From: Oryzobacter faecalis
GTDB taxonomy: Bacteria > Actinomycetota > Actinomycetes > Actinomycetales > Dermatophilaceae
Direction: 5' to 3'
NCBI RefSeq assembly: GCF_046764005.1
Contig: NZ_JBKOFW010000005.1
Coordinates: 62,001-126,000, forward strand
DNA: 64,000 nucleotides
Shown here: in pieces, positions 43,876 to 53,200 of the stretch
Layout: every line of letters begins with the position of its first letter
How positions within the stretch are numbered: the stretch's first letter is position 1
Position numbers and translations under genes: made by a program
The notes under the pieces: model-generated
Told to the model about the DNA's origin: nothing
What the model saw: the letters and a program-made list of their open reading frames with translations, nothing else
Database searches by the model: none

Positions 43876-46059
43876 ATGCCGAAGTCCACACCCCTCGCCC
43901 CCACGAGCAGCTGGGTGGAGCTGACCTGCACGGACGAGGACTACGACGAGGCCGCGCCCGGCCTGCTGTCGACGATGCTCGCCCAGCTCCACCTGATCCG
44001 CGCGTTCGAGGAGGAGGTGCTCGGCCTGGCCGCCCTCGGGCTGGTCCACGGTCCGGCGCACTCGAGCATCGGGCAGGAGGGCGGCGCGGTGGGCTCGTGC
44101 CTGCCGCTGCGCTCGGACGACCAGGTCACCGGGTCGCACCGCGGGCACCACCAGTTCCTCGCCAAGGCGCTCGGGCACGTCGCCCCGGACGGGCTCGACC
44201 CGAAGGCCGAGCTCAAGCCCGAGGTGATCGAGGTCCTGACCAGGTCCCTCGCCGAGATCTGCGGCCTCAGCGACGGCTACTGCCGCGGCCGCGGCGGGTC
44301 GATGCACCTGCAGTGGATGGAGGCCGGATGCATGGGCACCAACGCCATCGTCGGTGGCGCCGTGCCCCAGGCGGCGGGGTTCGCGTGGTCGGACAAGCAC
44401 GCCGGCACCGATGCCGTCTCGGTCACCTACTTCGGTGACGGCGCGGTCAACATCGGCTCCGTGCTCGAGACGTTCAACCTCGCCGGCGCCTGGAGCGTGC
44501 CGGTCTGCTTCTTCATCGAGAACAACCACTACGCGGTGTCGACGACCCCTGAGGAGGCGACCGGCGAGCCGCGCCTGTCCGGCCGCGGTCTGGGCTTCGC
44601 GATCCCGAGCTGGCGCGTCGACGGCATGGACCCGCTCGCGGTGCACTTCGCCATGGGCGAGGCCGTCGAGCACATGCGCAGCGGCGGTGGACCGACGATC
44701 GTCGAGGCCGACCTCTACCGGTACTTCCACCAGAACGGTCCCTTCCCGGGCAGCGCCTTCGGCTACCGCACCAAGGACGAGGAGAAGAGCTGGCGCGAGC
44801 GGGACCCGATCGCGCGTGTCGCCGGGCACCTGGTCCGTCGCAAGCTCCTCACCGAGAAGCAGGTCGAGGCGCACTGGAACGCCTGCAAGAAGGCGATGGC
44901 CGACATCTCTGGCTCGATGACCGAGCCCGACCCCCAGGGCAAGCAGGGCGCACGCCGCTACCGGCCGGCGCTGCTGCCCGACCCGGCCTTCGTCGACGTG
45001 GGCGTGCGCGGCGACCTCTCCGAGCTCGAGGGCGCGCGCTACATGGAGCCGACCGAGTACACCGGCGAGCTCGTGACGAAGAAGTTCGTCGACGTCGTCG
45101 CGGACGTCATGCACCGGCGGATGGAGACCGACGCGCGCATCGTCGTCATGGGCGAGGACGTGCACAAGCTCAAGGGCGGCCCGCGCGGCGCGACCCGCGG
45201 GCTCAAGGCCGCGTTCCCCGACCGGGTGCTCGGCACCCCCATCGCGGAGAACGCGTTCGTCGGCCTCGCCGGCGGTCTGTCCCTCGACGGCCGCTACCGC
45301 CCGGTCGCCGAGCTGATGTACGCCGACTTCATCTGGGTCTCGGCCGACCAGCTGTTCAACCAGGTCGGGAAGATGCGGCACATGTTCGGCGGCGACAGCC
45401 CGGTCCCGTACGTGCTGCGCATCAAGATCGGCACGGGGACCGGCTACGGCTCCCAGCACTCGATGGACCCCGCGGGCATCCTCGCGACGGCGGCCGGCTG
45501 GCGGATCATCGCGCCGTCGACGCCCTACGACTACATCGGGTTGATGAACACCGCCCTGGCGTGCGACGACCCGGTGGCCGTGCTCGAGCACGACGCGGAC
45601 CTCTACTCCTCCATGGGCGAGGTACCTGCCGAGGACCTCGACTACTGCCTCCCCGTCGGGAAGGCGGCGCTTCGGCGCGAGGGCGAGGACGTCACGGTCA
45701 TCTCGTACCTGTCGATGGTCTCGCGGTGCCTCGACGCGGTCGAGCAGTCCGGCGTCTCGGCCGACGTCATCGACCTGCGCTGGCTCGATCACGCCAGCCT
45801 CGACTGGGACCTCATCGAGGCCAGCGTCAAGAAGACCAACTGCGTGCTCATCGTCGAGCAGGGTGCGATCGGGACCTCCTGGGGCACGAGGCTGGCCGAC
45901 GAGATCCAACGGCGGTACTTCGACTGGCTCGACGCCCCCGTCGAGCGGGTCACTGGTGGCGAGGCGTCGCCGAGCGTGAGCAAGGTCCTCGAACGCGCCG
46001 CCCTCGGCAACACCGAGGACGTCGTCGCCGCCCTCACCGCCCTCGTGGGGACCCCGTGA
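43876..46059 (+). CDS. Fused alpha/beta E1 component, TPP-dependent dehydrogenase (acetoin/2-oxoacid type)
   Basis: 727 residues. The first ~385 are an E1-alpha: HSSIGQEGGAVGSCLPLRSD, RGRGGSMHL, and the TPP/Mg site FGDGAVNIGSVLETFNLAG near residue 186. The rest is E1-beta: VVMGEDVHKLKGGPRGATRG, TPIAENAFVGLAGGLSLDG and ADQLFNQVGKMRHMFGG. In most bacteria these are two proteins. The E2 gene follows but no E3 or lipoate ligase is present. Acetoin dehydrogenase-like enzymes cleave hydroxyketones; here a ketose or a 2-oxo acid is a plausible substrate, as inferred from the neighbours. Confidence 0.88.
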   Translation: MPKSTPLAPTSSWVELTCTDEDYDEAAPGLLSTMLAQLHLIRAFEEEVLGLAALGLVHGPAHSSIGQEGGAVGSCLPLRSDDQVTGSHRGHHQFLAKALGHVAPDGLDPKAELKPEVIEVLTRSLAEICGLSDGYCRGRGGSMHLQWMEAGCMGTNAIVGGAVPQAAGFAWSDKHAGTDAVSVTYFGDGAVNIGSVLETFNLAGAWSVPVCFFIENNHYAVSTTPEEATGEPRLSGRGLGFAIPSWRVDGMDPLAVHFAMGEAVEHMRSGGGPTIVEADLYRYFHQNGPFPGSAFGYRTKDEEKSWRERDPIARVAGHLVRRKLLTEKQVEAHWNACKKAMADISGSMTEPDPQGKQGARRYRPALLPDPAFVDVGVRGDLSELEGARYMEPTEYTGELVTKKFVDVVADVMHRRMETDARIVVMGEDVHKLKGGPRGATRGLKAAFPDRVLGTPIAENAFVGLAGGLSLDGRYRPVAELMYADFIWVSADQLFNQVGKMRHMFGGDSPVPYVLRIKIGTGTGYGSQHSMDPAGILATAAGWRIIAPSTPYDYIGLMNTALACDDPVAVLEHDADLYSSMGEVPAEDLDYCLPVGKAALRREGEDVTVISYLSMVSRCLDAVEQSGVSADVIDLRWLDHASLDWDLIEASVKKTNCVLIVEQGAIGTSWGTRLADEIQRRYFDWLDAPVERVTGGEASPSVSKVLERAALGNTEDVVAALTALVGTP

Positions 46060-46117
46060 GGGCCCCGCGCGTCGTCCTGCAGTTGACCGACCCAGCACGC
46101 GGAAGGGTGTGAAACGC

Positions 46118-47467
46118 ATGGCAAGCGTGGTCAGGATGCCTGGGGTCTCCGCCGACGCGGCCGAGGCGACCCTCGTCGAGTGGGCCGTCGCCGCCGGCGA
46201 CAGCGTCACCCGCGGTGACGTCATCGCCACCGTGGAGACCGACAAGGCCGTCGTCGACATCGAGGCCGAGGCGAGCGGCACGCTGCTCAAGACGTTCGCC
46301 GTCGCCGGCGAGTCCGTCGCCATCGGCGGCCCCATCGCCGTCCTCGTCTCCGAGGACGACGCCGGCCGTGACGAGGCCGAGCTCCTTGCCGAGCTGGGCC
46401 TCGGGCCCCAGGCGGCGGGTCCGCTCGACGCCGTCGACGAGGAGCGCTCCCAGGACACCCTCGTCCCGGGGGCCCGGCCTCCGATCGAGCACACGAGCGA
46501 CGAGGTCGTCGAGCCGGGCGGCCAACCCGGTGAGGGCCGGCGCGTCTTCGCCACCCCGCTGGTTCGCCGTCTCGCGGCCGAGGCGGGCGTCGCCCTGGAG
46601 GAGCTGACCGGGACCGGCCCCAACGGGCGCATCCGCCGACGGGACCTCGAGGCAGCCCTGGCGGAGCGTCCGAGCGGACCCGCCGGCGATGCCGCCGCCG
46701 CGCCGGCTGCGGCCCCGGCCGAAGCGGGCGCGCAGGCTCAGGCCGCTACCACTGCGACCGCCCGTTCCGCCCAGCCGTCGGCCGCCGGGTACACCGACGT
46801 GCCGGCCACCCGGTTCCGCAGGGCCGTCGCCGCGGCCCTGACCGCGAGCAAGCAGACGGTGCCGCACTTCTACCTCAAGGCCAGCTGTCGGGTCGACGAG
46901 CTGTTGAGGCTGCGCGAGGTCGTCAACGCCGGTGGCGGCCCGAAGGTCACGATCAACGACTTCGTGGTCAAGGCCGCGGCCGCCGCGATGCTCCGGGTGC
47001 CCGAGATGAACGTCGTGTGGACGGGCGACGCGGTGCGTCGGTTCGAGTCGGCCGACGTCGCGGTGGCCATGGCCACCGAGCGCGGCCTGATGACCCCCGT
47101 GGTCCGCTCCGTCGGGTCCCGCTCGCTCACCGACGTCTCCGCGGCGATCAAGGACCTCGCCGCGCGGGCGTCCGCGGGCAGCCTGAAGCAGCAGGAGCTC
47201 GAGGGCGGATCCCTGACCATCTCGAACCTCGGCATGTACGGCGTCGAGGAGTTCGCGGCCATCATCAACCCCCCGCACGTCGGCATCCTCGCCGTCGGCG
47301 CCGTGGTCCCCCAGGCCTTCGAGGCGGCCGACGGTGGCCTCGAGCTGGGCCGGTGCCTCACCGTCGTGCTCTCGGTGGACCACCGCCCGGTCGACGGCGC
47401 CCTCGCGGCGCAGTGGCTCCAGCACCTCAAGTCGCTCCTCGAGAACCCGATCACCATCCTCGCCTGA
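46118..47467 (+). CDS. Lipoyl acyltransferase E2 component
   Basis: 449 residues from ATG 46118, with GGAAGGG 10 bases upstream; GTG 46109 is too close to it. The lipoyl domain carries the modified Lys in VETDKAVVDIEAEASG near residue 43. The peripheral-subunit-binding domain is ATPLVRRLAAEAGVALEELT followed by GTGPNGRI. After an Ala-rich linker the catalytic domain ends with SVDHRPVDGALAAQWL, containing the HxxxDG motif. It should accept the acyl group from the fused E1 encoded 58 bp upstream and pass it to CoA. Reoxidation must use an E3 from elsewhere. Confidence 0.92.
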   Translation: MASVVRMPGVSADAAEATLVEWAVAAGDSVTRGDVIATVETDKAVVDIEAEASGTLLKTFAVAGESVAIGGPIAVLVSEDDAGRDEAELLAELGLGPQAAGPLDAVDEERSQDTLVPGARPPIEHTSDEVVEPGGQPGEGRRVFATPLVRRLAAEAGVALEELTGTGPNGRIRRRDLEAALAERPSGPAGDAAAAPAAAPAEAGAQAQAATTATARSAQPSAAGYTDVPATRFRRAVAAALTASKQTVPHFYLKASCRVDELLRLREVVNAGGGPKVTINDFVVKAAAAAMLRVPEMNVVWTGDAVRRFESADVAVAMATERGLMTPVVRSVGSRSLTDVSAAIKDLAARASAGSLKQQELEGGSLTISNLGMYGVEEFAAIINPPHVGILAVGAVVPQAFEAADGGLELGRCLTVVLSVDHRPVDGALAAQWLQHLKSLLENPITILA

Positions 47468-47500
47468 ACGCGAGACCCAGCCCGAGAAAGGCCAAGACCA

Positions 47501-49213
47501 ATGACGTTCTTGCTCAACGACCCCGCCGACTTCCCGACCCAGCTCGCGGACGGCTTCATCGCGGCGAACCGCCGCTACGTCCGCAAGGTCTTCGGCGGCG
47601 CCGTCCGCGCCACGAAGAGCCGCCCGGGCAAGGTGGCGCTCGTCGTCGGGGGCGGAACCGGCCACTACCCCGCCTTCGCCGGCTGGGTCGGCCAGGGAAT
47701 GGCCGACGGCGTGGTCTTCGGGAACATCTTCTCCTCGCCCTCGGCCGGCCAGGCCGTCAGCGTCGGGCGGGCGGCCGACCAGGGCGGCGGCGTCCTCATC
47801 GCGTTCGGCAACTACGCCGGCGACGTGCTGCACTTCGGGCAGGCGGCCGAGACCCTCAAGGCCGAGGGGATCAACTCCGCGATCGCCGTCGTCACCGACG
47901 ACATCGCCTCGGCGCCCGCGGAGGAGGCCCACAAGCGCCGCGGCATCTGCGGCTGGGTCACCGTGTTCAAGGTGACCGGTGCGGCGTGTGAGGAGGGTCG
48001 CTCGTTCGACGAGGTCGTCGAGGTCTTCAACCACGTCAACCGTCGCACCCGTACCTTCGGCGTCGCCTTCTCCGGGTGCACCCTCCCGGGCGCCGACGGT
48101 CCGCTGTTCACCGTGCCGACCGGCAAGATGGGCGTCGGCCTCGGTGTCCACGGCGAGCCGGGAATCTACGACGCCGACCTCGGCACTGCCGACGAGGTCG
48201 CCCGCGTCCTCGTCGAGGGCCTGCTGAAGGACCGCCCCGACGACGCGGGCGACCGGGTCATCGCCCTGCTCAACGGCTTGGGCTCGACGACGTACGAGGA
48301 GCTCTTCGTCACCTACGGGGCGGTCGAGCGGCTGCTGGCCGACCACGGTGTGACCGTGGTCGACTGCGAGGTTGGCGAGCTCACCACCTCCATGGACATG
48401 GGTGGGGTCTCGCTGTCGTTGACCTGGACCGACGAGGAGATCGAACGGCTCTGGAACGCGCCGTGCGACACCCCGGCCATTCGTCGCGGCGCCGTCGGGG
48501 AGGTCGAGCTCGTCGACGACGGCGAGCTGTCCGTGGAGGCGCCCGAGCTCGTCGTCAAGGAGGAGGGCTCTCCCGAGTCCCGCGCGGTGGCGCAGCACCT
48601 CGTCGACGGGCTCGAGGCCGTCCTCGCCAGCCTGCGGGAGCAGCAGGAGGAGCTCGGCAGGCTCGACGCCTTCGCCGGTGACGGGGACCACGGCGTCGGG
48701 ATGGTGCGCGGAGCCGAGAACGGCCACGCGGCGGCCCGCGAGCTCGCCGAGCGTGGTGGCGGCGCCCAGACCGTCCTCGCCGGGGCAGGGTCGCGCTGGT
48801 CGGAGCAGGCCGGCGGCACCTCGGGCGCGCTGTGGGGCGCGGTCCTTGCTGCCGCGGGGAGCGCACTCGGTGACGTCGAGGGGGTGGGCCCCGAGGCGCA
48901 CGCCCGCGCGGCCAGGGCCGGGCTCGACGCGCTCCAGCGCATCGGCGGTGCCCAGCCGGGCGACAAGACGATGCTTGACGCCTTCATCCCGGCGGTCGAG
49001 ACCCTCGAGGCCGAGTTCGGCGCGGGGCGCTCGCCGGCCCAGGCCTGGAGGGCCGCCGCCGAGGCAGCCGAGGCGGCTGCCTGGGCCACGGCCCCGCTGC
49101 GCCCTCGGATCGGCCGCGCTCGGCCGTTGGCCGAGCGCAGCGTGGGGCACCCCGACGCCGGCGCCGTGTCCTTCGCCCTCATCGTGCGCACCATCGCGGA
49201 CCGGATGTCGTGA
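47501..49213 (+). CDS. DhaK-DhaL fusion ketose kinase, L-erythrulose/dihydroxyacetone kinase type
   Basis: 570 residues. The K half has GGGTGHYPAFAGWVGQGM, FGNYAGDVLHFGQA and the substrate-binding His in GVGLGVHGEPGI near residue 217. The L half has the Mg-ATP motif FAGDGDHGVGM near residue 390. The fused form is the ATP-dependent type. The FGNYAGD block differs from the KNYTGD usual in dihydroxyacetone kinases and resembles the tetrulose kinases (LerK) of mycobacterial threitol/erythritol use. With the LerI-like isomerase at 53201 this favours a short ketose such as L-erythrulose, but specificity is inferred. Confidence 0.85.
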   Translation: MTFLLNDPADFPTQLADGFIAANRRYVRKVFGGAVRATKSRPGKVALVVGGGTGHYPAFAGWVGQGMADGVVFGNIFSSPSAGQAVSVGRAADQGGGVLIAFGNYAGDVLHFGQAAETLKAEGINSAIAVVTDDIASAPAEEAHKRRGICGWVTVFKVTGAACEEGRSFDEVVEVFNHVNRRTRTFGVAFSGCTLPGADGPLFTVPTGKMGVGLGVHGEPGIYDADLGTADEVARVLVEGLLKDRPDDAGDRVIALLNGLGSTTYEELFVTYGAVERLLADHGVTVVDCEVGELTTSMDMGGVSLSLTWTDEEIERLWNAPCDTPAIRRGAVGEVELVDDGELSVEAPELVVKEEGSPESRAVAQHLVDGLEAVLASLREQQEELGRLDAFAGDGDHGVGMVRGAENGHAAARELAERGGGAQTVLAGAGSRWSEQAGGTSGALWGAVLAAAGSALGDVEGVGPEAHARAARAGLDALQRIGGAQPGDKTMLDAFIPAVETLEAEFGAGRSPAQAWRAAAEAAEAAAWATAPLRPRIGRARPLAERSVGHPDAGAVSFALIVRTIADRMS

Positions 49214-49246
49214 TGCCGGTCACCACCTCCCACGGGGTGTGACGAG

Positions 49247-50275
49247 GTGATCGAGCCACTCGGCCAGGGCAGTGTGGACCCGCTCTCGAAGCGGTTCGAC
49301 GCTGCCCTGGTCGACCTCGACGGCGTGCTCTACGTCGGACGCAGCGCGGTGGAGGGCGCCCCGGAGGCGGTGCAGGCCGCGCGCCGCGCCGGGATGCGGG
49401 TCGCCTTCGTGACGAACAACGCCTCGCGCACGCCCGAGGTCGTCGCCGAGCACCTGACGGAGCTCGGGATCGCCGCGGTGGCCGCGGACGTCGTGACCTC
49501 CGCCCAGGCTGCCGCGACGCTCGTGGCCGAACTGGTGCCACCCGGCTCGCGGGTGCTCGTCGTCGGCGGGGCAGGACTCGAGGAGGCGCTCAAGGAGAGG
49601 GGGCTGCGGCCGGTGTGGTCGGCCGACGACGAGCCGGACGCGGTCGTCCAGGGCTTCGCTCCCGACGTCGGGTGGCGACAGCTCACCGAGGGCGCGCTCG
49701 CCGTGCGGGCCGGCCTGCCGTGGGTCGCGAGCAACCTCGACCTCACCGTGCCGACCCCCCGCGGGCCCGCACCGGGGAACGGCACCCTCGTGGGGGTCGT
49801 CGCCCGCGCCACCGGCTCGTTCCCGCTGGCCGCCGGCAAGCCGGAGCTCCCGCTGCACCGGGAGGCGGTGCGCAGAACCGGTTCCGAGCGCCCCCTTGTC
49901 GTCGGGGACCGGCTGGACACCGACATCGAGGGCGGCAACCGGGCGGGTGTGCCCACCCTGCTCGTCCTCACCGGCATCACCACTCCCCTCGACGTGGTCA
50001 TGGCCGAGCCGTCGCACCGGCCCACCTGGGTGGCCGAGACCCTTCCCGATGGACTGCTGCGACCCCACCCTCCCGTGGTGCGCCGAGGCGGCACGTGGTC
50101 GTGCGGCGGCTGGGACTGCCGACTGGGGGACGGTGTCATCCATGTCGCCGGGGCAGGGCCCCGGATCGACGCGCTGCGCGCGCTCAGCGTCGCCGCCTGG
50201 AGCACCGGGGCGCCCTTGACCCGGCACGCGGTCGCCGTGCTGGACGGCCGGCCCCTGCCCTCCGTCGCGGGGTGA
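49247..50275 (+). CDS. HAD phosphatase, NagD/PGP-like (subclass IIA)
   Basis: 342 residues from GTG 49247. HAD motif 1 is AALVDLDGVLYVG (nucleophile and acid Asp), motif 2 FVTNNASRTP, and motif 4 VVGDRLDTDIEGGNRAG. The capped IIA architecture is that of 4-nitrophenyl phosphatase and glycerol-3-phosphate or phosphoglycolate phosphatases. A ~80-residue C-terminal extension (WSCGGWDCRLGDGVI) is extra. In this operon it may dephosphorylate a side product or a pathway intermediate. Start choice is not certain because no strong ribosome-binding site precedes it. Confidence 0.85.
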   Translation: MIEPLGQGSVDPLSKRFDAALVDLDGVLYVGRSAVEGAPEAVQAARRAGMRVAFVTNNASRTPEVVAEHLTELGIAAVAADVVTSAQAAATLVAELVPPGSRVLVVGGAGLEEALKERGLRPVWSADDEPDAVVQGFAPDVGWRQLTEGALAVRAGLPWVASNLDLTVPTPRGPAPGNGTLVGVVARATGSFPLAAGKPELPLHREAVRRTGSERPLVVGDRLDTDIEGGNRAGVPTLLVLTGITTPLDVVMAEPSHRPTWVAETLPDGLLRPHPPVVRRGGTWSCGGWDCRLGDGVIHVAGAGPRIDALRALSVAAWSTGAPLTRHAVAVLDGRPLPSVAG

Positions 50276-50306
50276 CCGCTGTGTGGCTCCTCAGGAGGAG
50301 GTCGCG

Positions 50307-51392
50307 GTGACCAGCGGGGATGCGGCCTACACTGACCTCATGGTCGAGTCGCAGCGCAGCGACCTCGCCGCCGCGGACGTCTTCACGATGCTCTCGCGCC
50401 AGGCGAGCGAGCTCTACGACGACTCCCGGCTGATGCCGATGCTCCGCCAGCTCGTGCGCAGCACCTGCCAGATCACCGGTGCGGTCGGGGGCAGCGTCTC
50501 GCTCGTCGACTCCGCGGCCGGCCGCTACACCAAGATCGCCGAGCTCGGCACCGCCTGCCAGCTCGGCGAGAGCTTCCCCATCGACGAGGGGGTCACCGGA
50601 CAGGTGGTGAACCGGCGCGCGCCGGTCATCCTCGGCTCCTACCGCGACATCCGGACCGGTCACCTCAAGCCGGGGCACGCCGCGTGGGACGGTGCCGTGG
50701 CGGCCATCCCCATCTGGTGGCGCGCCGACATCGTCGCCGTCAACGTCATCTTCGTCGGGTCGCCGCGGCCGTTCACCACGGGTGAGGTCGACAGCCTCGA
50801 GCTGGTGACCCAGGTCGTCGCCCCCGGGCTGGTCAGCGCCGTGCAGCGTGAGCTGCCCGACAAGGCGCTCACGAGACGCCGGGACGAGCACTGGCTCACC
50901 GCCCTGCCGGCTCAGGTGGCTCCGGAGGTCCCGTCGGTCAAGGACGTCGTCGCCGACCTGGTCGACCTCGCGCAGCGGGCGTCCGGGGGTGCTCTCGGGA
51001 ACCATCGCGACCTTCAGGTCCGCGTCGTCCGCGACGAGGACCGCCACCGCCTGCTCGTCCGCTCGGAGGACGACCTCGTGGTCGGGCGCGGCACCCTGCG
51101 CTGGCACGAGGTCATCGAGGGGTCCGACGGTGCGGACGCGCCCACGCTGGCCGGCGCCCGCGCCGGGGCCCGGGGTACGGGCGACGCCACCGATGCCGCT
51201 CCCTTCACGGCCCGCGAGCAGGAGGTGCTGGTGCTGCTCTGGCAGGGACTGAGCGACAGGGCCATCGCCACCCGGCTGTGCCTGTCCCCCAAGACCGTCG
51301 AGAAGCACGTGAGCGCGGTCCTGCGCAAGAGCGGCACGACGAGCCGGACCGCTGCGGTCGTCCGCGCCCTGGACGAGGGCTGGCTGCCCTGA
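50307..51392 (+). CDS. GAF-domain LuxR-type transcriptional regulator
   Basis: 361 residues from GTG 50307, preceded by AGGAGGAG at 6-base spacing, better placed than GTG 50283. Residues about 35-185 form a GAF sensor domain (GAVGGSVSLVDSAAGRYTKI, FPIDEGVTGQVVNRRAPVI). The last ~65 residues are a LuxR helix-turn-helix: FTAREQEVLVLLWQGLSDRA followed by CLSPKTVEKHVSAVLRKSG. It has no receiver domain and probably senses a small metabolite. It lies inside the island and is the best candidate to act at the palindromes at 38351 and 51432. Confidence 0.88.
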   Translation: MTSGDAAYTDLMVESQRSDLAAADVFTMLSRQASELYDDSRLMPMLRQLVRSTCQITGAVGGSVSLVDSAAGRYTKIAELGTACQLGESFPIDEGVTGQVVNRRAPVILGSYRDIRTGHLKPGHAAWDGAVAAIPIWWRADIVAVNVIFVGSPRPFTTGEVDSLELVTQVVAPGLVSAVQRELPDKALTRRRDEHWLTALPAQVAPEVPSVKDVVADLVDLAQRASGGALGNHRDLQVRVVRDEDRHRLLVRSEDDLVVGRGTLRWHEVIEGSDGADAPTLAGARAGARGTGDATDAAPFTAREQEVLVLLWQGLSDRAIATRLCLSPKTVEKHVSAVLRKSGTTSRTAAVVRALDEGWLP

Positions 51393-51431
51393 CCGACCGA
51401 GGACGGTCGACGACGCGTACGTCAGCAGGTC

Positions 51432-51445
51432 GGGGGAATTCCCCC
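51432..51445. promoter_or_regulatory. Perfect 14-bp palindrome upstream of the aldolase gene
   Basis: GGGGGAATTCCCCC, followed by ATGG, about 80 bp before the aldolase GTG. It aligns with the 38351-38374 site (core GGGGGA and CCCCAT shared). A -35-like TTGACT lies at 51471-51476. It is read here as a second operator of the island, suggesting that aldolase, HAD and TIM genes have their own regulated promoter. Confidence 0.6.
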
Positions 51446-51525
51446 ATGGAGTGGCGGGTGCGGACACCGTTTGACTGGGTCCCAGCCCGGAGAACCGCCC
51501 GGGACCCCCTCGAGAGGAGCCCACC

Positions 51526-52383
51526 GTGCCCGTCGTCTCGATGAAGGAGACGCTGGACCGTGCGCTCGCCGACCGGTACGGCGTGCCCGCGTTCAACATC
51601 GTCAACGACCTGACCATCGAGGCGGTCCTGGCCGCAGCGGTGGAGGAGCAGTCCCCCGTCATCCTCCAGACCTCGGTCAAGACCGTGCGGATGTACGGTC
51701 GCGACCAGCTGTTCTCGATCTTCGAGGCACTGGTCCGCGACGTGCCTGTTCCCGTGACCCTCCACCTCGACCACTGCCCCTACCGCGAGGTGATCAGCGA
51801 CTGTCTCGAGGGTGGCTGGAACTCGGTGCTGTTCGACGCCCACGAGCTCGACGTCGCCGAGAACCTGCGCCAGACGACCGAGGTCGTGGCGCAGGCCCGC
51901 GCGCACGGGGCCCACGTCGAGGGCGAGATCGAGGGCATCCAGGGTGTCGAGGACGGCATCGGCTCCGACGACGCCTCCGTCCAGCAGTCTCTCGAGGTGG
52001 CGGTCGACTTCATCACGCGCACGGGGGTCGACTGCTTCGCCCCGGCCATCGGGAACGCCCACGGCCAGTACAAGGCGGCCCCGGTCCTGGACGCGCAGCG
52101 GGTCAGCGACCTCGTGGACGCCACCGGCGTGCCGATGGCCCTGCACGGCGGCACCGGCCTGTCGGCCGACCAGTTCAAGGACCTCATCGCCCGGGGGTGC
52201 GCCAAGGTCAACATCTCGACCGCCCTGAAGGAGGTCTACATGAAGTCCTCCCTGCAGTTCCTCCAGGAGGCCTCCGCCGAGGACAAGTGGGACCCGCCGT
52301 CGCTGTTCCGCCACCAGCGGGAGGCCGTCGTCGGCATGGCCCGTGAGCACATGCAGATCTTCGGCAGCTCGGGGCGTGCGTGA
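51526..52383 (+). CDS. Class II fructose-bisphosphate aldolase family protein
   Basis: 285 residues from GTG 51526 with GAGAGGAG upstream. Zinc-site and active-site blocks are HLDHCPYREV near residue 80, GEIEGIQGVEDG, IGNAHGQYKAAP and LHGGTGLSADQ. Relatives (GatY, KbaY, IolJ) split ketose phosphates into DHAP and an aldehyde. Here the substrate may be the ketose phosphate made by the DhaK-like kinase. It ends with TGATG coupling to the next HAD gene. Housekeeping glycolytic use is less likely given the context and its own palindromic site. Confidence 0.87.
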   Translation: MPVVSMKETLDRALADRYGVPAFNIVNDLTIEAVLAAAVEEQSPVILQTSVKTVRMYGRDQLFSIFEALVRDVPVPVTLHLDHCPYREVISDCLEGGWNSVLFDAHELDVAENLRQTTEVVAQARAHGAHVEGEIEGIQGVEDGIGSDDASVQQSLEVAVDFITRTGVDCFAPAIGNAHGQYKAAPVLDAQRVSDLVDATGVPMALHGGTGLSADQFKDLIARGCAKVNISTALKEVYMKSSLQFLQEASAEDKWDPPSLFRHQREAVVGMAREHMQIFGSSGRA

Positions 52384-53198
52384 TGCCGGCCCTCGTGTTC
52401 GACTGCGACGGGGTGCTCGCCGACACCGAGCGTTACGGCCACCTGCCGGCCTTCAACGCCACGTTCGAGAAGTTCGGCCTCCCGGTCCGATGGGACGAGG
52501 ACGAGTACGCGAAGCGGCTGCGGATCGGTGGGGGAAAGGAGCGGATGGCGAGCCTGTTCTCGGACCCGGGGTTCGCCGAGCAGGCGGGCATCCCCGACGA
52601 CGAGGACGCCCGCACGCAGCTCCTTGCGACCTGGCACCGGACCAAGACGGCGGCTTTCAAGGACATGGTCGCCGCCGGAGACCTACCGCCGCGGCCGGGC
52701 GTCAGCCGTGTCATCACCGAGGCGCTCGACGCCGGGTGGACCGTGGCCGTCGCCTCGACGTCGGCGCTGGAGTCGGTGCGGGCAGTGCTCGTCAACGCCG
52801 TCGGGGAACCGGCCGCTGCCGCGATCCCGATCTTCGCCGGCGACGTCGTCCCCGCGAAGAAGCCCGACCCGGCGATCTACCTGCTCGCGGTGGAGGAGCT
52901 CGGTCTCGACCCCGCCGACACCCTCGTCGTCGAGGACTCGCGCAACGGGCTGCGGGCCGCGGTCGGCGCGGGTCTCCCGTGCCTGGTCACGGTCAACGGC
53001 TACACGCGCGAGGAGGACTTCTCGGAGGCCGTCGCCGTCGTCTCCGAGCTCGGCGACCCCGGGCGCCCGCCCGTCGAGGTGCTCGCCGACCGCGCCGGCA
53101 TCGGCATCGAGGGCCTCGTGACTCTCGACGACCTGAGCCGGTGCATCGAGGCGGCTCGTGGTCTGAAGGGGGCCGCCAGCCAGGGACCGCGGGACTGA
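52383..53198 (+). CDS. HAD phosphatase/phosphoglucomutase-like, CbbY type
   Basis: 271 residues. Motif 1 ALVFDCDGVLADTERYG, motif 2 VASTSALESV, motif 3 KKPDPAIYLLA and motif 4 VVEDSRNGLRAAVGAG, with a helical cap between. This matches CbbY, which removes inhibitory xylulose 1,5-bisphosphate, and the beta-phosphoglucomutase relatives. It shares one base with the aldolase stop (TGATG). In this setting it could clear a dead-end bisphosphate made from the imported ketose; that is inference. Confidence 0.87.
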   Translation: MPALVFDCDGVLADTERYGHLPAFNATFEKFGLPVRWDEDEYAKRLRIGGGKERMASLFSDPGFAEQAGIPDDEDARTQLLATWHRTKTAAFKDMVAAGDLPPRPGVSRVITEALDAGWTVAVASTSALESVRAVLVNAVGEPAAAAIPIFAGDVVPAKKPDPAIYLLAVEELGLDPADTLVVEDSRNGLRAAVGAGLPCLVTVNGYTREEDFSEAVAVVSELGDPGRPPVEVLADRAGIGIEGLVTLDDLSRCIEAARGLKGAASQGPRD

Positions 53199-53200
53199 CG

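Noticed and set aside
43720..49150. Very long minus-strand open frames opposite the E1, E2 and kinase genes (970 and 1038 codons)
   Set aside because: They mirror high-GC codon structure of the genes on the plus strand, are rich in Arg/Gly/Asp/His low-complexity sequence and show no domain motifs.
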